Below, one piece after another: positions 21,901 through 28,414 of a DNA stretch of 28,414 nucleotides (positions are counted from its first letter, which is position 1; each line of letters opens with the position of its first letter). This DNA comes from Anaerolineales bacterium UBA1429 (GTDB taxonomy: Bacteria > Chloroflexota > Anaerolineae > UBA1429). Location of the stretch: the NCBI GenBank assembly GCA_002329325.1, contig DCTX01000023.1, positions 12,987-41,400 of the forward strand. The letters are read 5' to 3'. The translations under genes and the position numbers were made by a program. Below the pieces are notes generated by a model, which saw only the letters and a program-made list of their open reading frames with translations, had not been told where the DNA came from and searched no databases.

Positions 21901-24408
21901 GATGGCGTGTACGCCCGGCAGGTCACCCACGGCCCCTTTGTGGTTGCCAACGCCAACGACCCGCCCCACGTGATCCTGCTGCGCCCCCGCCCCGGCGAGA
22001 CCCTGGGCCGCAAGGTGACTATCGCCTGGCAGGCGACCGACGCGGAAGCCTCGCCTCACGCCCAGGAGATCCGGGTGGCGCTGTATGTCCGGGCCGGAGA
22101 GGAGCCCTGGCGCCTGTTGGCCGAAGGGCTGCCGGGCACCGGGCGCTATGAGTGGGACACCACCGAACAGGCCCCCGGGACGGACTATACTCTGCGCATC
22201 GTGGCGCGCGATCCTCTGGGGGGCGCCGGCGCCGATCTCGCCGATGGGCTCACCGTTGTGGACAATGTCCCCCCTGAGGTCGAGCTGGTCTGGCCCAACG
22301 ATCACGTGCGCCTCAGCACCGAGGCGGTGATCCTCTGGCGCGCGGCCGATCCCGATGGCGATGCCCTCGCCGTGGACCTGTACTATAGCGACAACGGCGG
22401 CCTGACCTGGTTCCCCCTGGCGGAGGACCTGCGCGATGGCGGCTACTATGTATGGCAGGTGGCGTTTCTGCCGCCGGGCAGTGCCTATCGTCTCAAGGTC
22501 ATCGCCCGCGATGGCTACTTTGCCACGGAGGATGAGGGACGTGGCCTCATCGCCCTGGGCGATGACCCGCCGCCGCAGATCGAGCTGCTCTCGCCCGTGG
22601 CGGGCTCGGCCCTCACCGGCGCCTGGCCGATACGCTGGTGGACCGCCGGAGCCGCCTCCGACGAGGTCGAGATCGATATCCTGAGCCGTATCTCGGGCTG
22701 GGAGGAATGGCGCCCCGTGGTGGAGGGCCTGGGCCCACAGGATCTCTTCCTGTGGGACCCTCGACGCTACTCTGGCGGCACCTATGAGCTGGTGGCGCGG
22801 GCCAGGCTGGGCAGCCAGCGCTCGCTATCCAGCATCATCGGCCCGCTGCAGGTGCTCGATGCGCGGGGCCAGCCGCCGCCGCTGGAGCTGGTCAGCCCCA
22901 CGGGGGGTGAGCTCTGGGCCGGGCTCCATGAGGTGCGCTGGGAGTTGCGAGCGGCCGGGGGCCGGGCCCTGGAGGCCCATGTAGAGCTCAGCCCCGATGC
23001 CGGCTTGACGTGGCACACCCTGGCGAGGGTGAACGCCGCCCAGGAGCGCTGGCTCTGGCAGACCGATGAGTGGCCCGCGGGCCACCGGTACCTGCTGCGC
23101 GTCACCGTCTCCGATGGCGAGACGACGGCGGTGGCGACCAGCCCGGGCGCCTTTGGCCTGGTTGGGACGGCCAGCGCCCCCCCGCATATCCTCATCACCT
23201 CTCCCAATCCCTGGGGAGTCCTGGCGGGTGGCGACCTGATCACCTGGATCGCCGAGGATGCCGATGGCGATCCCCTGCTCATAGATATCTCCCTGAGCGA
23301 GGACGACGGCCAGACCTGGAGCACCGTCGCCAGCAGGCTGCTGAATACCGGCGAGTACGCCCTGGACCGCTCCTTGACCTCCGATCAGCTCTACCGGGTG
23401 GCGCTGGTGGCCAGCGACGGGCTCCACAGCGTGGTGGCCACATCACGGACCTTCTCCGGCGGGGCCGCTGAAGGCGTCAGGCCGTCTGTCTCGCTGCTGG
23501 CGCCCGCCCAAGACGCCGTCGTCTCGGGCGAGGTCTCGATCCAGTGGCAGGCGGCGGATCCCACCGGCCTGCGCCTGACCATGGAGATCGCCTACAGCGC
23601 CGATGGCGGACAGACCTGGCTGCGGTTGGCGCGTGGTCTGGAGAACAGCGGCCGCTACATCTGGGACACCTCATCCCTGGCCAATGGCACCTATCTGTTG
23701 CGCCTGACTGCGGACAATGGACGCTTGCGGCAGAGCGCCGTGGGCGAGCCGTTCCGCGTCGCCAACGCTGGCCGCCACGCGCCCTATCTCTCTTGGGTCA
23801 AGGTGGGCTCGGCTGACCCCCAGGTGGGCGTCCGCGAGCTGCTGTGGCGCGCCTGGGATGCCGACGGAGATCGCATTACGCTGGATCTGGCCTACAGCGT
23901 GGGGCCCTACGGCCCCTGGCTCTCCCTGGACCATGATCTGGCCAACACCGGCCGCTATGTGTGGGACCCTGCCGCGCTTCCCAGCACGGCGGACCTCTGG
24001 CTGCGCCTGACGGCTACCGATGGCCGCTTTTACACGACGATCATCAGCCAAGGGCCGCTGGCCGCCTATCACCCGGCCAGCCCACGCGTCGCATTTGTGG
24101 CGCCAGCAGGAGGCGAGCTCTGGACGGGGGAGCAGCCCATACGCTGGTGGGTCACCCACGGTGGCGGGCTCGTGAACGTCCTCCTGCAGCGCTCCCTGGA
24201 TGGAGGCATGACCTGGGAGGCCCTGGGCACGGGGCTGCCCGCCGTGAGCAGCTATCTCTGGGATACAGCCCAGGTGCCCGATGGTTCGTCGGTGCTGCTG
24301 CGCATCCTGGCGATGAGAGGGGGCGCCGAGGGTGTCGCGATCCTGCCCGCCCCCATTGCGGTGGTCGGCAACGAAAGCCGTGACCTGTTCCCATTGCCCT
24401 TTCGCTAG
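18928..24408 (+). CDS. Secreted multi-domain surface protein: beta-propeller plus about 14 Ig-like repeats
   Basis: The 1826-residue protein has an N-terminal signal peptide; h-region MAWLCLCLALL follows basic residues, with a likely cut after VRA (residue 50). Residues of about 51-385 repeat motifs such as LHLVWFGSEGLYYA and AHLAWLRDGQLWYS and look like a beta-propeller. Then about 14 Ig-like or fibronectin-like domains follow, starting near 388, 492, 604, 714, 814, 912, 1011, 1114, 1213, 1315, 1417, 1518, 1617 and 1718. Each later unit carries IxWxAxDxDGD, YSxDGGxTWxxLAxxL and GxYxWDT. There is no sorting motif or C-terminal anchor, so it is probably secreted or held by another factor. ATG 18928 has no clear ribosome-binding site; ATG 18940 is an alternative. 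Its role may be adhesion or glycan binding, which is inference. Confidence 0.85.
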   Translation: MWACMSLAPKYVTLRGPQSPRGRAAAVRSLRWMAWLCLCLALLTPPAVRADSPLASHSILPVSGAIPAGRSPLVALDVRGQPQLLWAERVPEGGLARLMLALSPKESPVVLSEALPLEPLGGLSPQHPGYALAAGDPPWVAWAMPEGDGRVVVVASPGGDEAGRWQVPAEAALWTFGLDGQGDLVGAWWEPGKLSVHHSGQGITLSLTVDVALTPERLQLALDGQGQGYVAWSARGTDAGQSGLWYAPLVSGATSIPAAPEGILADVALGPDGALHLVWFGSEGLYYANNQTRDGRRLVEPGLPAGAPVALAAGSRATAHLAWLRDGQLWYSASADWDLARTLLHESEASGGLGIGLDGWNAPRLVWAQADEAGAPSLHLLRPFVATPQLEVTWPLDGQVVTGDTVAQAAANCPAADWLRVEFYLQEDGPSPEQFGALRELGIDRDGADGWQVMLPVGDLDPTRRYRVVALGYTAQEGMRRTEGGWFQANSAEELWLWAQPSLAEASGEIMLAIAPPEGTERLARLDLYLTPYQAGELEGRAPAAHYVSLRVQGSLERPSARLDTRTLPDGTYRLEAKGYTVDGEMIAGRGSRPLTINNSLAPTLTEVTAIPLDAVTGEAELEAIARDPHRQPARVGFYLQKATATPFRGIEPGMADLMWAGLGEPTDVGWRARLFAEPSWYDESWFIWAHACDEQERCAWVRSDSAHVIWPSQRPALLIAQPTVGQELRGVETIRLAVAPDASQVLSATVWLEQPEGDLLPLGDLAREEQEWLLTWDTAQYADASYRLLIWAILSDGSQVTTWGGPYTLLNRQPNWRFAAPAAGQRVRGLTPITVAPLEGALPIEWVAFYVRDAQGALSPLGEARPQRGQWSLLWNTHAILDGKHVLVAELGAAQGEVYYLEHAVEVQNARPSIALLQGPGADPVNGVERTVWYAQHPAGQPMTVTVEYSPDAGGHWMPLAQGLPEGVSLTWDSARVPDSDAAYLRVTATDGVYARQVTHGPFVVANANDPPHVILLRPRPGETLGRKVTIAWQATDAEASPHAQEIRVALYVRAGEEPWRLLAEGLPGTGRYEWDTTEQAPGTDYTLRIVARDPLGGAGADLADGLTVVDNVPPEVELVWPNDHVRLSTEAVILWRAADPDGDALAVDLYYSDNGGLTWFPLAEDLRDGGYYVWQVAFLPPGSAYRLKVIARDGYFATEDEGRGLIALGDDPPPQIELLSPVAGSALTGAWPIRWWTAGAASDEVEIDILSRISGWEEWRPVVEGLGPQDLFLWDPRRYSGGTYELVARARLGSQRSLSSIIGPLQVLDARGQPPPLELVSPTGGELWAGLHEVRWELRAAGGRALEAHVELSPDAGLTWHTLARVNAAQERWLWQTDEWPAGHRYLLRVTVSDGETTAVATSPGAFGLVGTASAPPHILITSPNPWGVLAGGDLITWIAEDADGDPLLIDISLSEDDGQTWSTVASRLLNTGEYALDRSLTSDQLYRVALVASDGLHSVVATSRTFSGGAAEGVRPSVSLLAPAQDAVVSGEVSIQWQAADPTGLRLTMEIAYSADGGQTWLRLARGLENSGRYIWDTSSLANGTYLLRLTADNGRLRQSAVGEPFRVANAGRHAPYLSWVKVGSADPQVGVRELLWRAWDADGDRITLDLAYSVGPYGPWLSLDHDLANTGRYVWDPAALPSTADLWLRLTATDGRFYTTIISQGPLAAYHPASPRVAFVAPAGGELWTGEQPIRWWVTHGGGLVNVLLQRSLDGGMTWEALGTGLPAVSSYLWDTAQVPDGSSVLLRILAMRGGAEGVAILPAPIAVVGNESRDLFPLPFR

Positions 24409-24431
24409 TGCGCCACTCAGGGGGAGATAGC

Positions 24432-25709
24432 GTGCGCCGACAGACCGGCCCTGGCGAGATGTTCGTTCTGAATGCCTATTGGATGGGGCTGTCGTTCCTG
24501 TGGAACTCGATCCACCCCCTGATCCTGCCCCTGCTGATCCTGGAGCTGGGCAGCCGCGCCCCCAACACGGCCTATGGCATTCTGACCTTTGGCGGGCTGA
24601 TCGTCGCTCTCATCGTCCAGCCCGTCAGCGGGGCGCTCAGCGACTATACCAGGAGCGCCTGGGGGCGCCGACGCCCCTGGCTGCTGGCGGGCACCCTGCT
24701 GGACGTGGTTTGGCTGGTAGTCATGCTCAACGCCCGTAGCCTGTTCGGCGTCGCCCTCGGCTACCTGGGGCTGCAGCTCTGCTCCAACATCGCCCACGGC
24801 CCGGCCCAGGGCCTGATCCCCGACCTGGTCTCGGAGGACAGGCGGGGGATCGCGGCGGGGACCAAGAGCCTGGTGGAGATGGTGGGCGTCATCGCGGCCT
24901 CCCTCACCATCAGCCGCCTGGTGGGCACCTCGCCCCAAGGGTTGCTCGTGGCGGGCGTGCTGGTGGCCGCGGTGCTGCTGGCAGGGTTGGCCGTCACCGG
25001 CCTGGGGATCCGCGAGGAGAAGGGGGCGGCGCCGATGCCTGCCGCCACCCATTCCCTCTGGCTGCAGATCAAGGAGATCGCCAACATCCAGGTGCGCGAG
25101 CATGTGGGCTATGCCCGGCTGTTGCTCTCGCGCTTTTGCGTCTTCTTGGGCACCTACACCGTCCAGGCCTTTGCGTTCTACTACTTTATGGATGTCCTCG
25201 AGATCGAGGCCCCGGCGCGCACGGTAGGCAGCCTGATGACCGTCATCGGCGTCTCCGTGCTGCTCTCGGTCTACCCCGCCGGCCTGCTCTCGGAGCGCTG
25301 GGGACGCAAACGCCTCAGCCTGGCGGCCTGCGGCGTCGTCGCCTTGGGCATGGCGCTGCTGGCCGTCCTGCGGCAGCCCGGCTGGATCCCGGCGCTGGGG
25401 GTCGTGATCGGCGTGGGCATGGGCATTTTCAACAGCGTGAACTGGGCGTGGGCCACCGATCTGGTGCCCGCCAGCGAGGCGGGCAAGTACCTGGGTCTCT
25501 CGAACCTGGCGACGGCGGGCTCGGCGGCCACCTCGCGCCTCTTTGGCCCGCTGATCGACCTGATCAACGGTTGGGCCCCCCACGCTGGCTACATGCTGCT
25601 CTTTGTGGTGGCGACCCTGGGGGCCTTGGCGGGGCTCTGGGTCACGCTGCGCATCCCCGAGACTCGCGCCGCGCAAGAGCCGGCGGCTCCCGCCGGCGAC
25701 GCACCCTAG
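24432..25709 (+). CDS. MFS transporter, GPH/SLC45-like
   Basis: The 425-residue protein has about twelve hydrophobic segments and is an inner-membrane transporter. The loop after helix 2, SDYTRSAWGRRRPWLLAG, is the signature seen in glycoside-pentoside-hexuronide (GPH) cation symporters and sucrose/SLC45-like transporters. SERWGRKRLSL is its counterpart in the second half. A sugar or glycoside substrate is therefore likely but unproven. GTG 24432 is chosen because GGGGAG lies 5 nt upstream; an in-frame GTG at 24408 overlaps the preceding stop codon but has no site. Its closeness to the surface protein gene (23 nt) suggests co-transcription. A glycoside hydrolase is in the same window but 22 kb away. 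Confidence 0.88.
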   Translation: MRRQTGPGEMFVLNAYWMGLSFLWNSIHPLILPLLILELGSRAPNTAYGILTFGGLIVALIVQPVSGALSDYTRSAWGRRRPWLLAGTLLDVVWLVVMLNARSLFGVALGYLGLQLCSNIAHGPAQGLIPDLVSEDRRGIAAGTKSLVEMVGVIAASLTISRLVGTSPQGLLVAGVLVAAVLLAGLAVTGLGIREEKGAAPMPAATHSLWLQIKEIANIQVREHVGYARLLLSRFCVFLGTYTVQAFAFYYFMDVLEIEAPARTVGSLMTVIGVSVLLSVYPAGLLSERWGRKRLSLAACGVVALGMALLAVLRQPGWIPALGVVIGVGMGIFNSVNWAWATDLVPASEAGKYLGLSNLATAGSAATSRLFGPLIDLINGWAPHAGYMLLFVVATLGALAGLWVTLRIPETRAAQEPAAPAGDAP

Positions 25710-25714
25710 CCGCC

Positions 25715-25860
25715 GCGTTGCGGGGAGAGGGCCATCGCACTCAATCCCACAAGCGTATCGCGTATTCAACGACGCTGGGGTGAGGGCGATGGGCTGCCGC
25801 ACTCTCGGCGAACCTCGCGGCCTGTCGGCCATCGCCTTGTCATAACGCTGGCTCTGGCGC
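25715..25860. repeat. Decayed copies of the dispersed repeat, in inverted arrangement
   Basis: GGGGAGAGGGCCATCGCACTCA resembles the array's unit part GAGGGCCATTGCTCGCCCTCA. About 55 nt later, GGGGTGAGGGCGATGG reads as its reverse complement, giving an imperfect inverted repeat (13 of 16 matching). A third piece, GGCCATCGCCTTGTC, follows near 25827. No gene is seen between 25710 and 25940. Confidence 0.5.
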
Positions 25861-25882
25861 CATGACGGCTCGCGCCCCCTGA

Positions 25883-25911
25883 TTGACCCGCCCTGGCTCC
25901 CGTGCTACACT
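25883..25911 (+). promoter_or_regulatory. Promoter of the rsmD-DUF951-mnmE cluster
   Basis: TTGACC at 25883-25888 and TACACT at 25906-25911 are 17 nt apart. Transcription from about 25918 gives a short leader to GTG 25941, and makes in-frame starts upstream of that untranscribed. Confidence 0.75.
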
Positions 25912-25940
25912 CGCCGCAGGTTAGCAGGAAGGGAGTCCCC

Positions 25941-26531
25941 GTGGTTCGCGTCATTGCCGGTGCCGCCAAGGGCCGCCAGTTGTACTCTGTCCCCGGCGAG
26001 GGCACCCGCCCGATCTCCGACCGGGTCAAAGAGTCATTGTTCAGCATCCTTGGGCCCGATACCGAGGAGAGCATCTGGCTGGACCTGTTTGCGGGCACGG
26101 GCAGCGTTGGGATCGAGGCCCTGAGCCGGGGCGCGCGCCATGTGGTGTTCATCGACAAGGCGCATCAGGCCGCCGCCACGGTGCGCCGCAACCTGGAGCT
26201 GACCGGCTTTCAGGCGCGCGCCCAGGTGATCCGGGGAGACGCGCTGCGCTATGTGCGCCAGGCCGAGCCCGATCCTCCCTTTGACTATATCTATGTGGCG
26301 CCGCCCCAGTATCGCGAGCTGTGGGCCGAGACACTCATGGCCCTGGACGAGCGTCCGTTGCTGGCCCCCGATGGCCTGATCATCGTCCAGATCCACCCCA
26401 AGGAGTTCGGCCCCGTGTTGCTGCAGCGCCTGGAACTGGCCAGCGAGCGCCGCTATGGCAGCACCGTGCTGCTCTTTTACCAGCTCGCCGAGCCCGCCGC
26501 CGAGGAGACGCCCGATGCTGCCTCAAGTTGA
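25941..26531 (+). CDS. rsmD: 16S rRNA (guanine966-N2)-methyltransferase, RsmD family
   Basis: The 196-residue cytoplasmic enzyme should transfer methyl from S-adenosylmethionine to a guanine N2 in 16S rRNA. The N-terminal RVIAGAAKGRQLYSVPGEGTRPISDRVKESLFSIL is the family hallmark. LDLFAGTGSVGIEALSRGA (from about 47) is the SAM site, and FIDKA follows as the acidic loop. The catalytic NPPF/DPPF motif appears as VAPPQY (118-123), so the first Asn/Asp is Ala. This variation may be lineage-typical or may change the target. GTG 25941 has AAGGGAG 5 nt upstream. The 3' end overlaps the DUF951 gene by 17 nt, showing tight coupling. Confidence 0.9.
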   Translation: MVRVIAGAAKGRQLYSVPGEGTRPISDRVKESLFSILGPDTEESIWLDLFAGTGSVGIEALSRGARHVVFIDKAHQAAATVRRNLELTGFQARAQVIRGDALRYVRQAEPDPPFDYIYVAPPQYRELWAETLMALDERPLLAPDGLIIVQIHPKEFGPVLLQRLELASERRYGSTVLLFYQLAEPAAEETPDAASS

Positions 26532-26706
26532 CGTCGGAGATCGGGTGACCCTGCGCAAACCCCACCCCTGCGGCTCCTACGAGTGGGTTGTGACGCGCAT
26601 CGGCACCGATATCGGGCTCAAGTGCCTCTCCTGCGGCCGCCGCGTGATGCTGCCCCGCAGCGAGTTCAACAAACGGGTCAAGCTGATCCGCCCCGCCGCC
26701 GAGTAG
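26515..26706 (+). CDS. DUF951 family small protein
   Basis: This 63-residue protein matches DUF951, a small family of Firmicutes, Chloroflexi and relatives with no established function. It shows VGDRVTLRKPHPCGSYEW, then IGLKCLSCGRRVMLPRSEFNKRVK. The Cys in HPCG and the CxxC pair could bind a metal with the nearby His, like a small zinc ribbon; that is inference. The rest looks like an SH3-like beta barrel. ATG 26515 has GAGGAG 7 nt upstream, inside the end of rsmD, and the gene starts before rsmD stops. Its place between an rRNA methyltransferase and a tRNA modification GTPase points to a role around RNA or translation. Confidence 0.88.
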   Translation: MLPQVDVGDRVTLRKPHPCGSYEWVVTRIGTDIGLKCLSCGRRVMLPRSEFNKRVKLIRPAAE

Positions 26707-26723
26707 GCGCGCGCCCTGCTCCC

Positions 26724-28091
26724 ATGTACACGCTGGACGACACCATTGCGGCCATTGCCACGCCCCAAGGCCAGGGCGGTATCGGCATCGTGCGCCTGAG
26801 CGGCCCGGAGGCGCTGAGCATCGCCCGCCGCGTGTTCGTCCCCTCGGGCCGCGCGACGCTGGACGCCATCGCCTCTCATCGCCTCATCCACGGGCGCGTG
26901 GGCGATCCGGAGACGGGCGACACCCTCGATGAGGCCCTGTTGGTCTATATGCGAGGGCCTCGTTCCTATACCGGCCAGGACGTGGTCGAGATCCAGGGTC
27001 ACGGCGGCCCAGTGCCTTTGCGCGCCATCCTGTCCCTCTGCCTGCGCCGGGGGGCCCGCCTGGCCCAGGAGGGCGAGTTCACTCTGCGCGCCTTCTTGCT
27101 GGGCCGGCTGGACCTGGCCCAGGCCGAGGCAGTGCTGGACATCATCACCTCGCGCACCGAGGCGGCCCTGCGCGTGGCCGTGAATCAGCTCGGTGGACGC
27201 CTGTCGAGCGAGGTGCGGGCGCTGCGCCATTCCCTGCTGGAGGCACTGGCCTACCTGGAGGCCTCGATAGACTTTGGCGACGACGTGCCCGAGCAGGATA
27301 TCGCGCCGGACCTGCGGGCCCACGGCGAGCGCCTGGCCTGGCTGCTGCGGGAGGCCGAGCGCGGCATGGTCTATCGCCAGGGCGTGCGCACCGTCATCGT
27401 GGGGCGACCCAACGTGGGCAAGAGCAGCCTGCTGAACCGGCTGCTGCGCGCCGAGCGGGCCATCGTGACGCCGGTGCCCGGCACCACCCGCGATACCCTG
27501 GAGGAGACGCTGAACATTCAGGGTGTGCCCCTGGTGCTCACCGACACGGCGGGGATCGTCGAGAGCCGCGACCTGGTGGAGCGCCTGGGCGTCGAGCGCA
27601 GCCGCCGCTCCATCGCCCAGGCCGATCTGGCCCTGGTGGTGTTCGATGGCAGCGCGCCGCCCGCGCCGGAGGATGCTCAGGTGGCCGCGCTGGCGGCGGA
27701 GCGGCCCGCCGTGGTGGCCGTGAACAAGAGCGATCTGCCCGCCGCCGGGGGCTATGCTGCGCTGTTGCCCCAGGCGCCGCATATCCAGGTCTCGGCGCTC
27801 ACGGGCGAGGGCCTGCCCGCCCTGGAGCAGTGCCTGGTGGAGACCATCTTTGCGGGGCAGGTGGCCGCCAGCGATGAGCCCGTGGCCAGCAACCCGCGCC
27901 ATCGCGATCTCTTGCAGCAGGCGCTGGCCCATGTCCAGGACGCCTGCCGGGCGCTGGGGGCCGGCGCCCCGGAGGATCTGGTGGCCATCGATGTGACCGG
28001 GGCGGTGGACGCGCTGGGCGCCATCACCGGCGAGCGCGCCAGCGAGGACCTGTTGGCGACCATCTTTGGGCGGTTCTGCATCGGCAAATGA
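26724..28091 (+). CDS. mnmE: tRNA uridine-5-carboxymethylaminomethyl(34) synthesis GTPase MnmE
   Basis: MnmE, with MnmG, modifies the wobble uridine U34 of certain tRNAs using a folate one-carbon donor; MnmG is not in this window. The 455-residue protein has the N-terminal folate-binding domain (TIAAIATPQGQGGIGIVRLSG), a helical domain and an inserted G domain. The G motifs are GRPNVGKSS from 227, TPVPGTTRDT, DTAG, NKSD and SALTG. The C-terminus is FCIGK with the conserved Cys452. The start is ATG 26724, which matches the family N-terminus, but no good ribosome-binding site precedes it, so translation may be coupled to the DUF951 gene 17 nt upstream. A 6-bp hairpin (28091-28096 with 28101-28106) begins at the last base of the stop codon. 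Confidence 0.97.
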   Translation: MYTLDDTIAAIATPQGQGGIGIVRLSGPEALSIARRVFVPSGRATLDAIASHRLIHGRVGDPETGDTLDEALLVYMRGPRSYTGQDVVEIQGHGGPVPLRAILSLCLRRGARLAQEGEFTLRAFLLGRLDLAQAEAVLDIITSRTEAALRVAVNQLGGRLSSEVRALRHSLLEALAYLEASIDFGDDVPEQDIAPDLRAHGERLAWLLREAERGMVYRQGVRTVIVGRPNVGKSSLLNRLLRAERAIVTPVPGTTRDTLEETLNIQGVPLVLTDTAGIVESRDLVERLGVERSRRSIAQADLALVVFDGSAPPAPEDAQVAALAAERPAVVAVNKSDLPAAGGYAALLPQAPHIQVSALTGEGLPALEQCLVETIFAGQVAASDEPVASNPRHRDLLQQALAHVQDACRALGAGAPEDLVAIDVTGAVDALGAITGERASEDLLATIFGRFCIGK

Positions 28092-28121
28092 CGCGCCTGG
28101 GCGCGTCGGGAGCAACGAGCG

Positions 28122-28414
28122 GTGAAACTGGCTCTCATCTTCTCATGGCTGAACCAATACGGCGGCGCCGAGCGCGTGCTGGAAGTCGTTCATGATATGT
28201 ACCCCGCCGCGCCAATCTACACCTCGATCTATCGGCCCGAGGCGTTGCCCCCGGCCTATCGAGATTGGGACATCCGTCCGTCGTTCCTGAACCGCATCCC
28301 CTTGGCGCGCCGCAAGCACCAGCTCCTGCTGCCCCTCTATCCCCTGGCTTTTGAGGGTTTCGATCTGCGGGGCTATGATCTGGTGCTGAGCATCACCAGC
28401 GCCTTTGGCCATGG
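28122..28414 (+). CDS. Glycosyltransferase family 4 protein, 3' end cut by the window edge
   Basis: Only the first 97 codons are present. The protein begins MKLALIFSWLNQYGGAERVL (GTG start), and the N(x)YGGAERVL segment is the classical N-terminal acceptor-lobe start of GT4 glycosyltransferases. IYTSIYRPEALPP and YDLVLSITSAFGHG fit the same Rossmann half. Such enzymes add sugars from nucleotide-sugar donors to polysaccharides or lipids at the membrane. GTG 28122 has GGGAG about 9 nt upstream. It lies 30 nt after mnmE. The donor-binding C-terminal half is outside the window. Confidence 0.88.
   Translation, partial: MKLALIFSWLNQYGGAERVLEVVHDMYPAAPIYTSIYRPEALPPAYRDWDIRPSFLNRIPLARRKHQLLLPLYPLAFEGFDLRGYDLVLSITSAFGH

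Noticed and set aside
24417..25832. 471-codon open frame on the minus strand
   Set aside because: It is antisense to the MFS transporter and is rich in Gln, His and Arg with no membrane or catalytic motif.
28091..28106. Terminator after mnmE
   Set aside because: The 6-bp hairpin overlaps the stop codon and has no T-run; the glycosyltransferase gene follows at once, so termination is doubtful.
26577..28115. 512-codon open frame on the minus strand
   Set aside because: It is antisense to mnmE, whose motifs are complete.

Overview
The window is a GC-rich, gene-dense bacterial chromosome segment. The gene set suggests a member of the Chloroflexota, perhaps Anaerolineae-like. That placement is an inference from gene content: a PAC2-family protein, DUF951 between rsmD and mnmE, a TPR-LysM membrane protein, and long secreted proteins built of Ig-like repeats. 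No rRNA, tRNA, phage, transposase or CRISPR array was seen.

Layout. 1-190 holds copies of a dispersed hairpin repeat. 288-2042 (+) is a membrane-anchored clan GH-A type glycoside hydrolase, read from a perfect-hexamer sigma-70 promoter. 2033-7134 (-) holds a PAC2 protein, a REC-GAF-GGDEF regulator translationally overlapped with rpiA, a Cof-like HAD phosphatase and an EamA transporter. 7283-7633 (+) is a cupin. 7643-9956 (-) holds a ferredoxin-type aldo/keto reductase and a D-3-phosphoglycerate dehydrogenase-like enzyme. 10171-12780 (+) is an 869-residue DHH-CBS-CBS-tRNA nucleotidyltransferase fusion. 12777-15481 (-) looks like one operon: a DivIC/FtsB-like protein, a zinc dehydrogenase and a HypE/AIR-synthase-like protein. 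15695-16411 (+) is an orphan OmpR/PhoB-type response regulator ending in a perfect bidirectional terminator. 17362-24408 (+) encodes a TPR-LysM membrane protein and a secreted 1826-residue protein, followed by a GPH-like MFS transporter (24432-25709). 25941-28091 (+) is rsmD, DUF951 and mnmE. A GT4 glycosyltransferase runs off the right edge.

The most interesting part is the 950-base gap between the response regulator and the TPR-LysM gene. On the minus strand it holds what looks like a complete miniature transcription unit of about 160 nt. It has a TTGACA-17-TATGAT promoter, a 5' hairpin, an AAAAGGAGGTGAT ribosome-binding site, a 17-codon ORF (MDSSSTCCVLASPPSDC) and the shared terminator. 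The ORF carries a 10-nt perfect complement of its own Shine-Dalgarno sequence, and a second hairpin would compete for that complement, so the RNA could switch between two folds. To its right is an array of about 93-bp tandem repeats that ends exactly at a second, divergent promoter with a palindromic operator-like site. I do not recognise this RNA/peptide from any family.

Regulation overall. Nearly every transcription unit has a visible -35/-10 pair with 16-18 nt spacing, which supports the assigned starts. All calls are by eye; no search or folding program was run.
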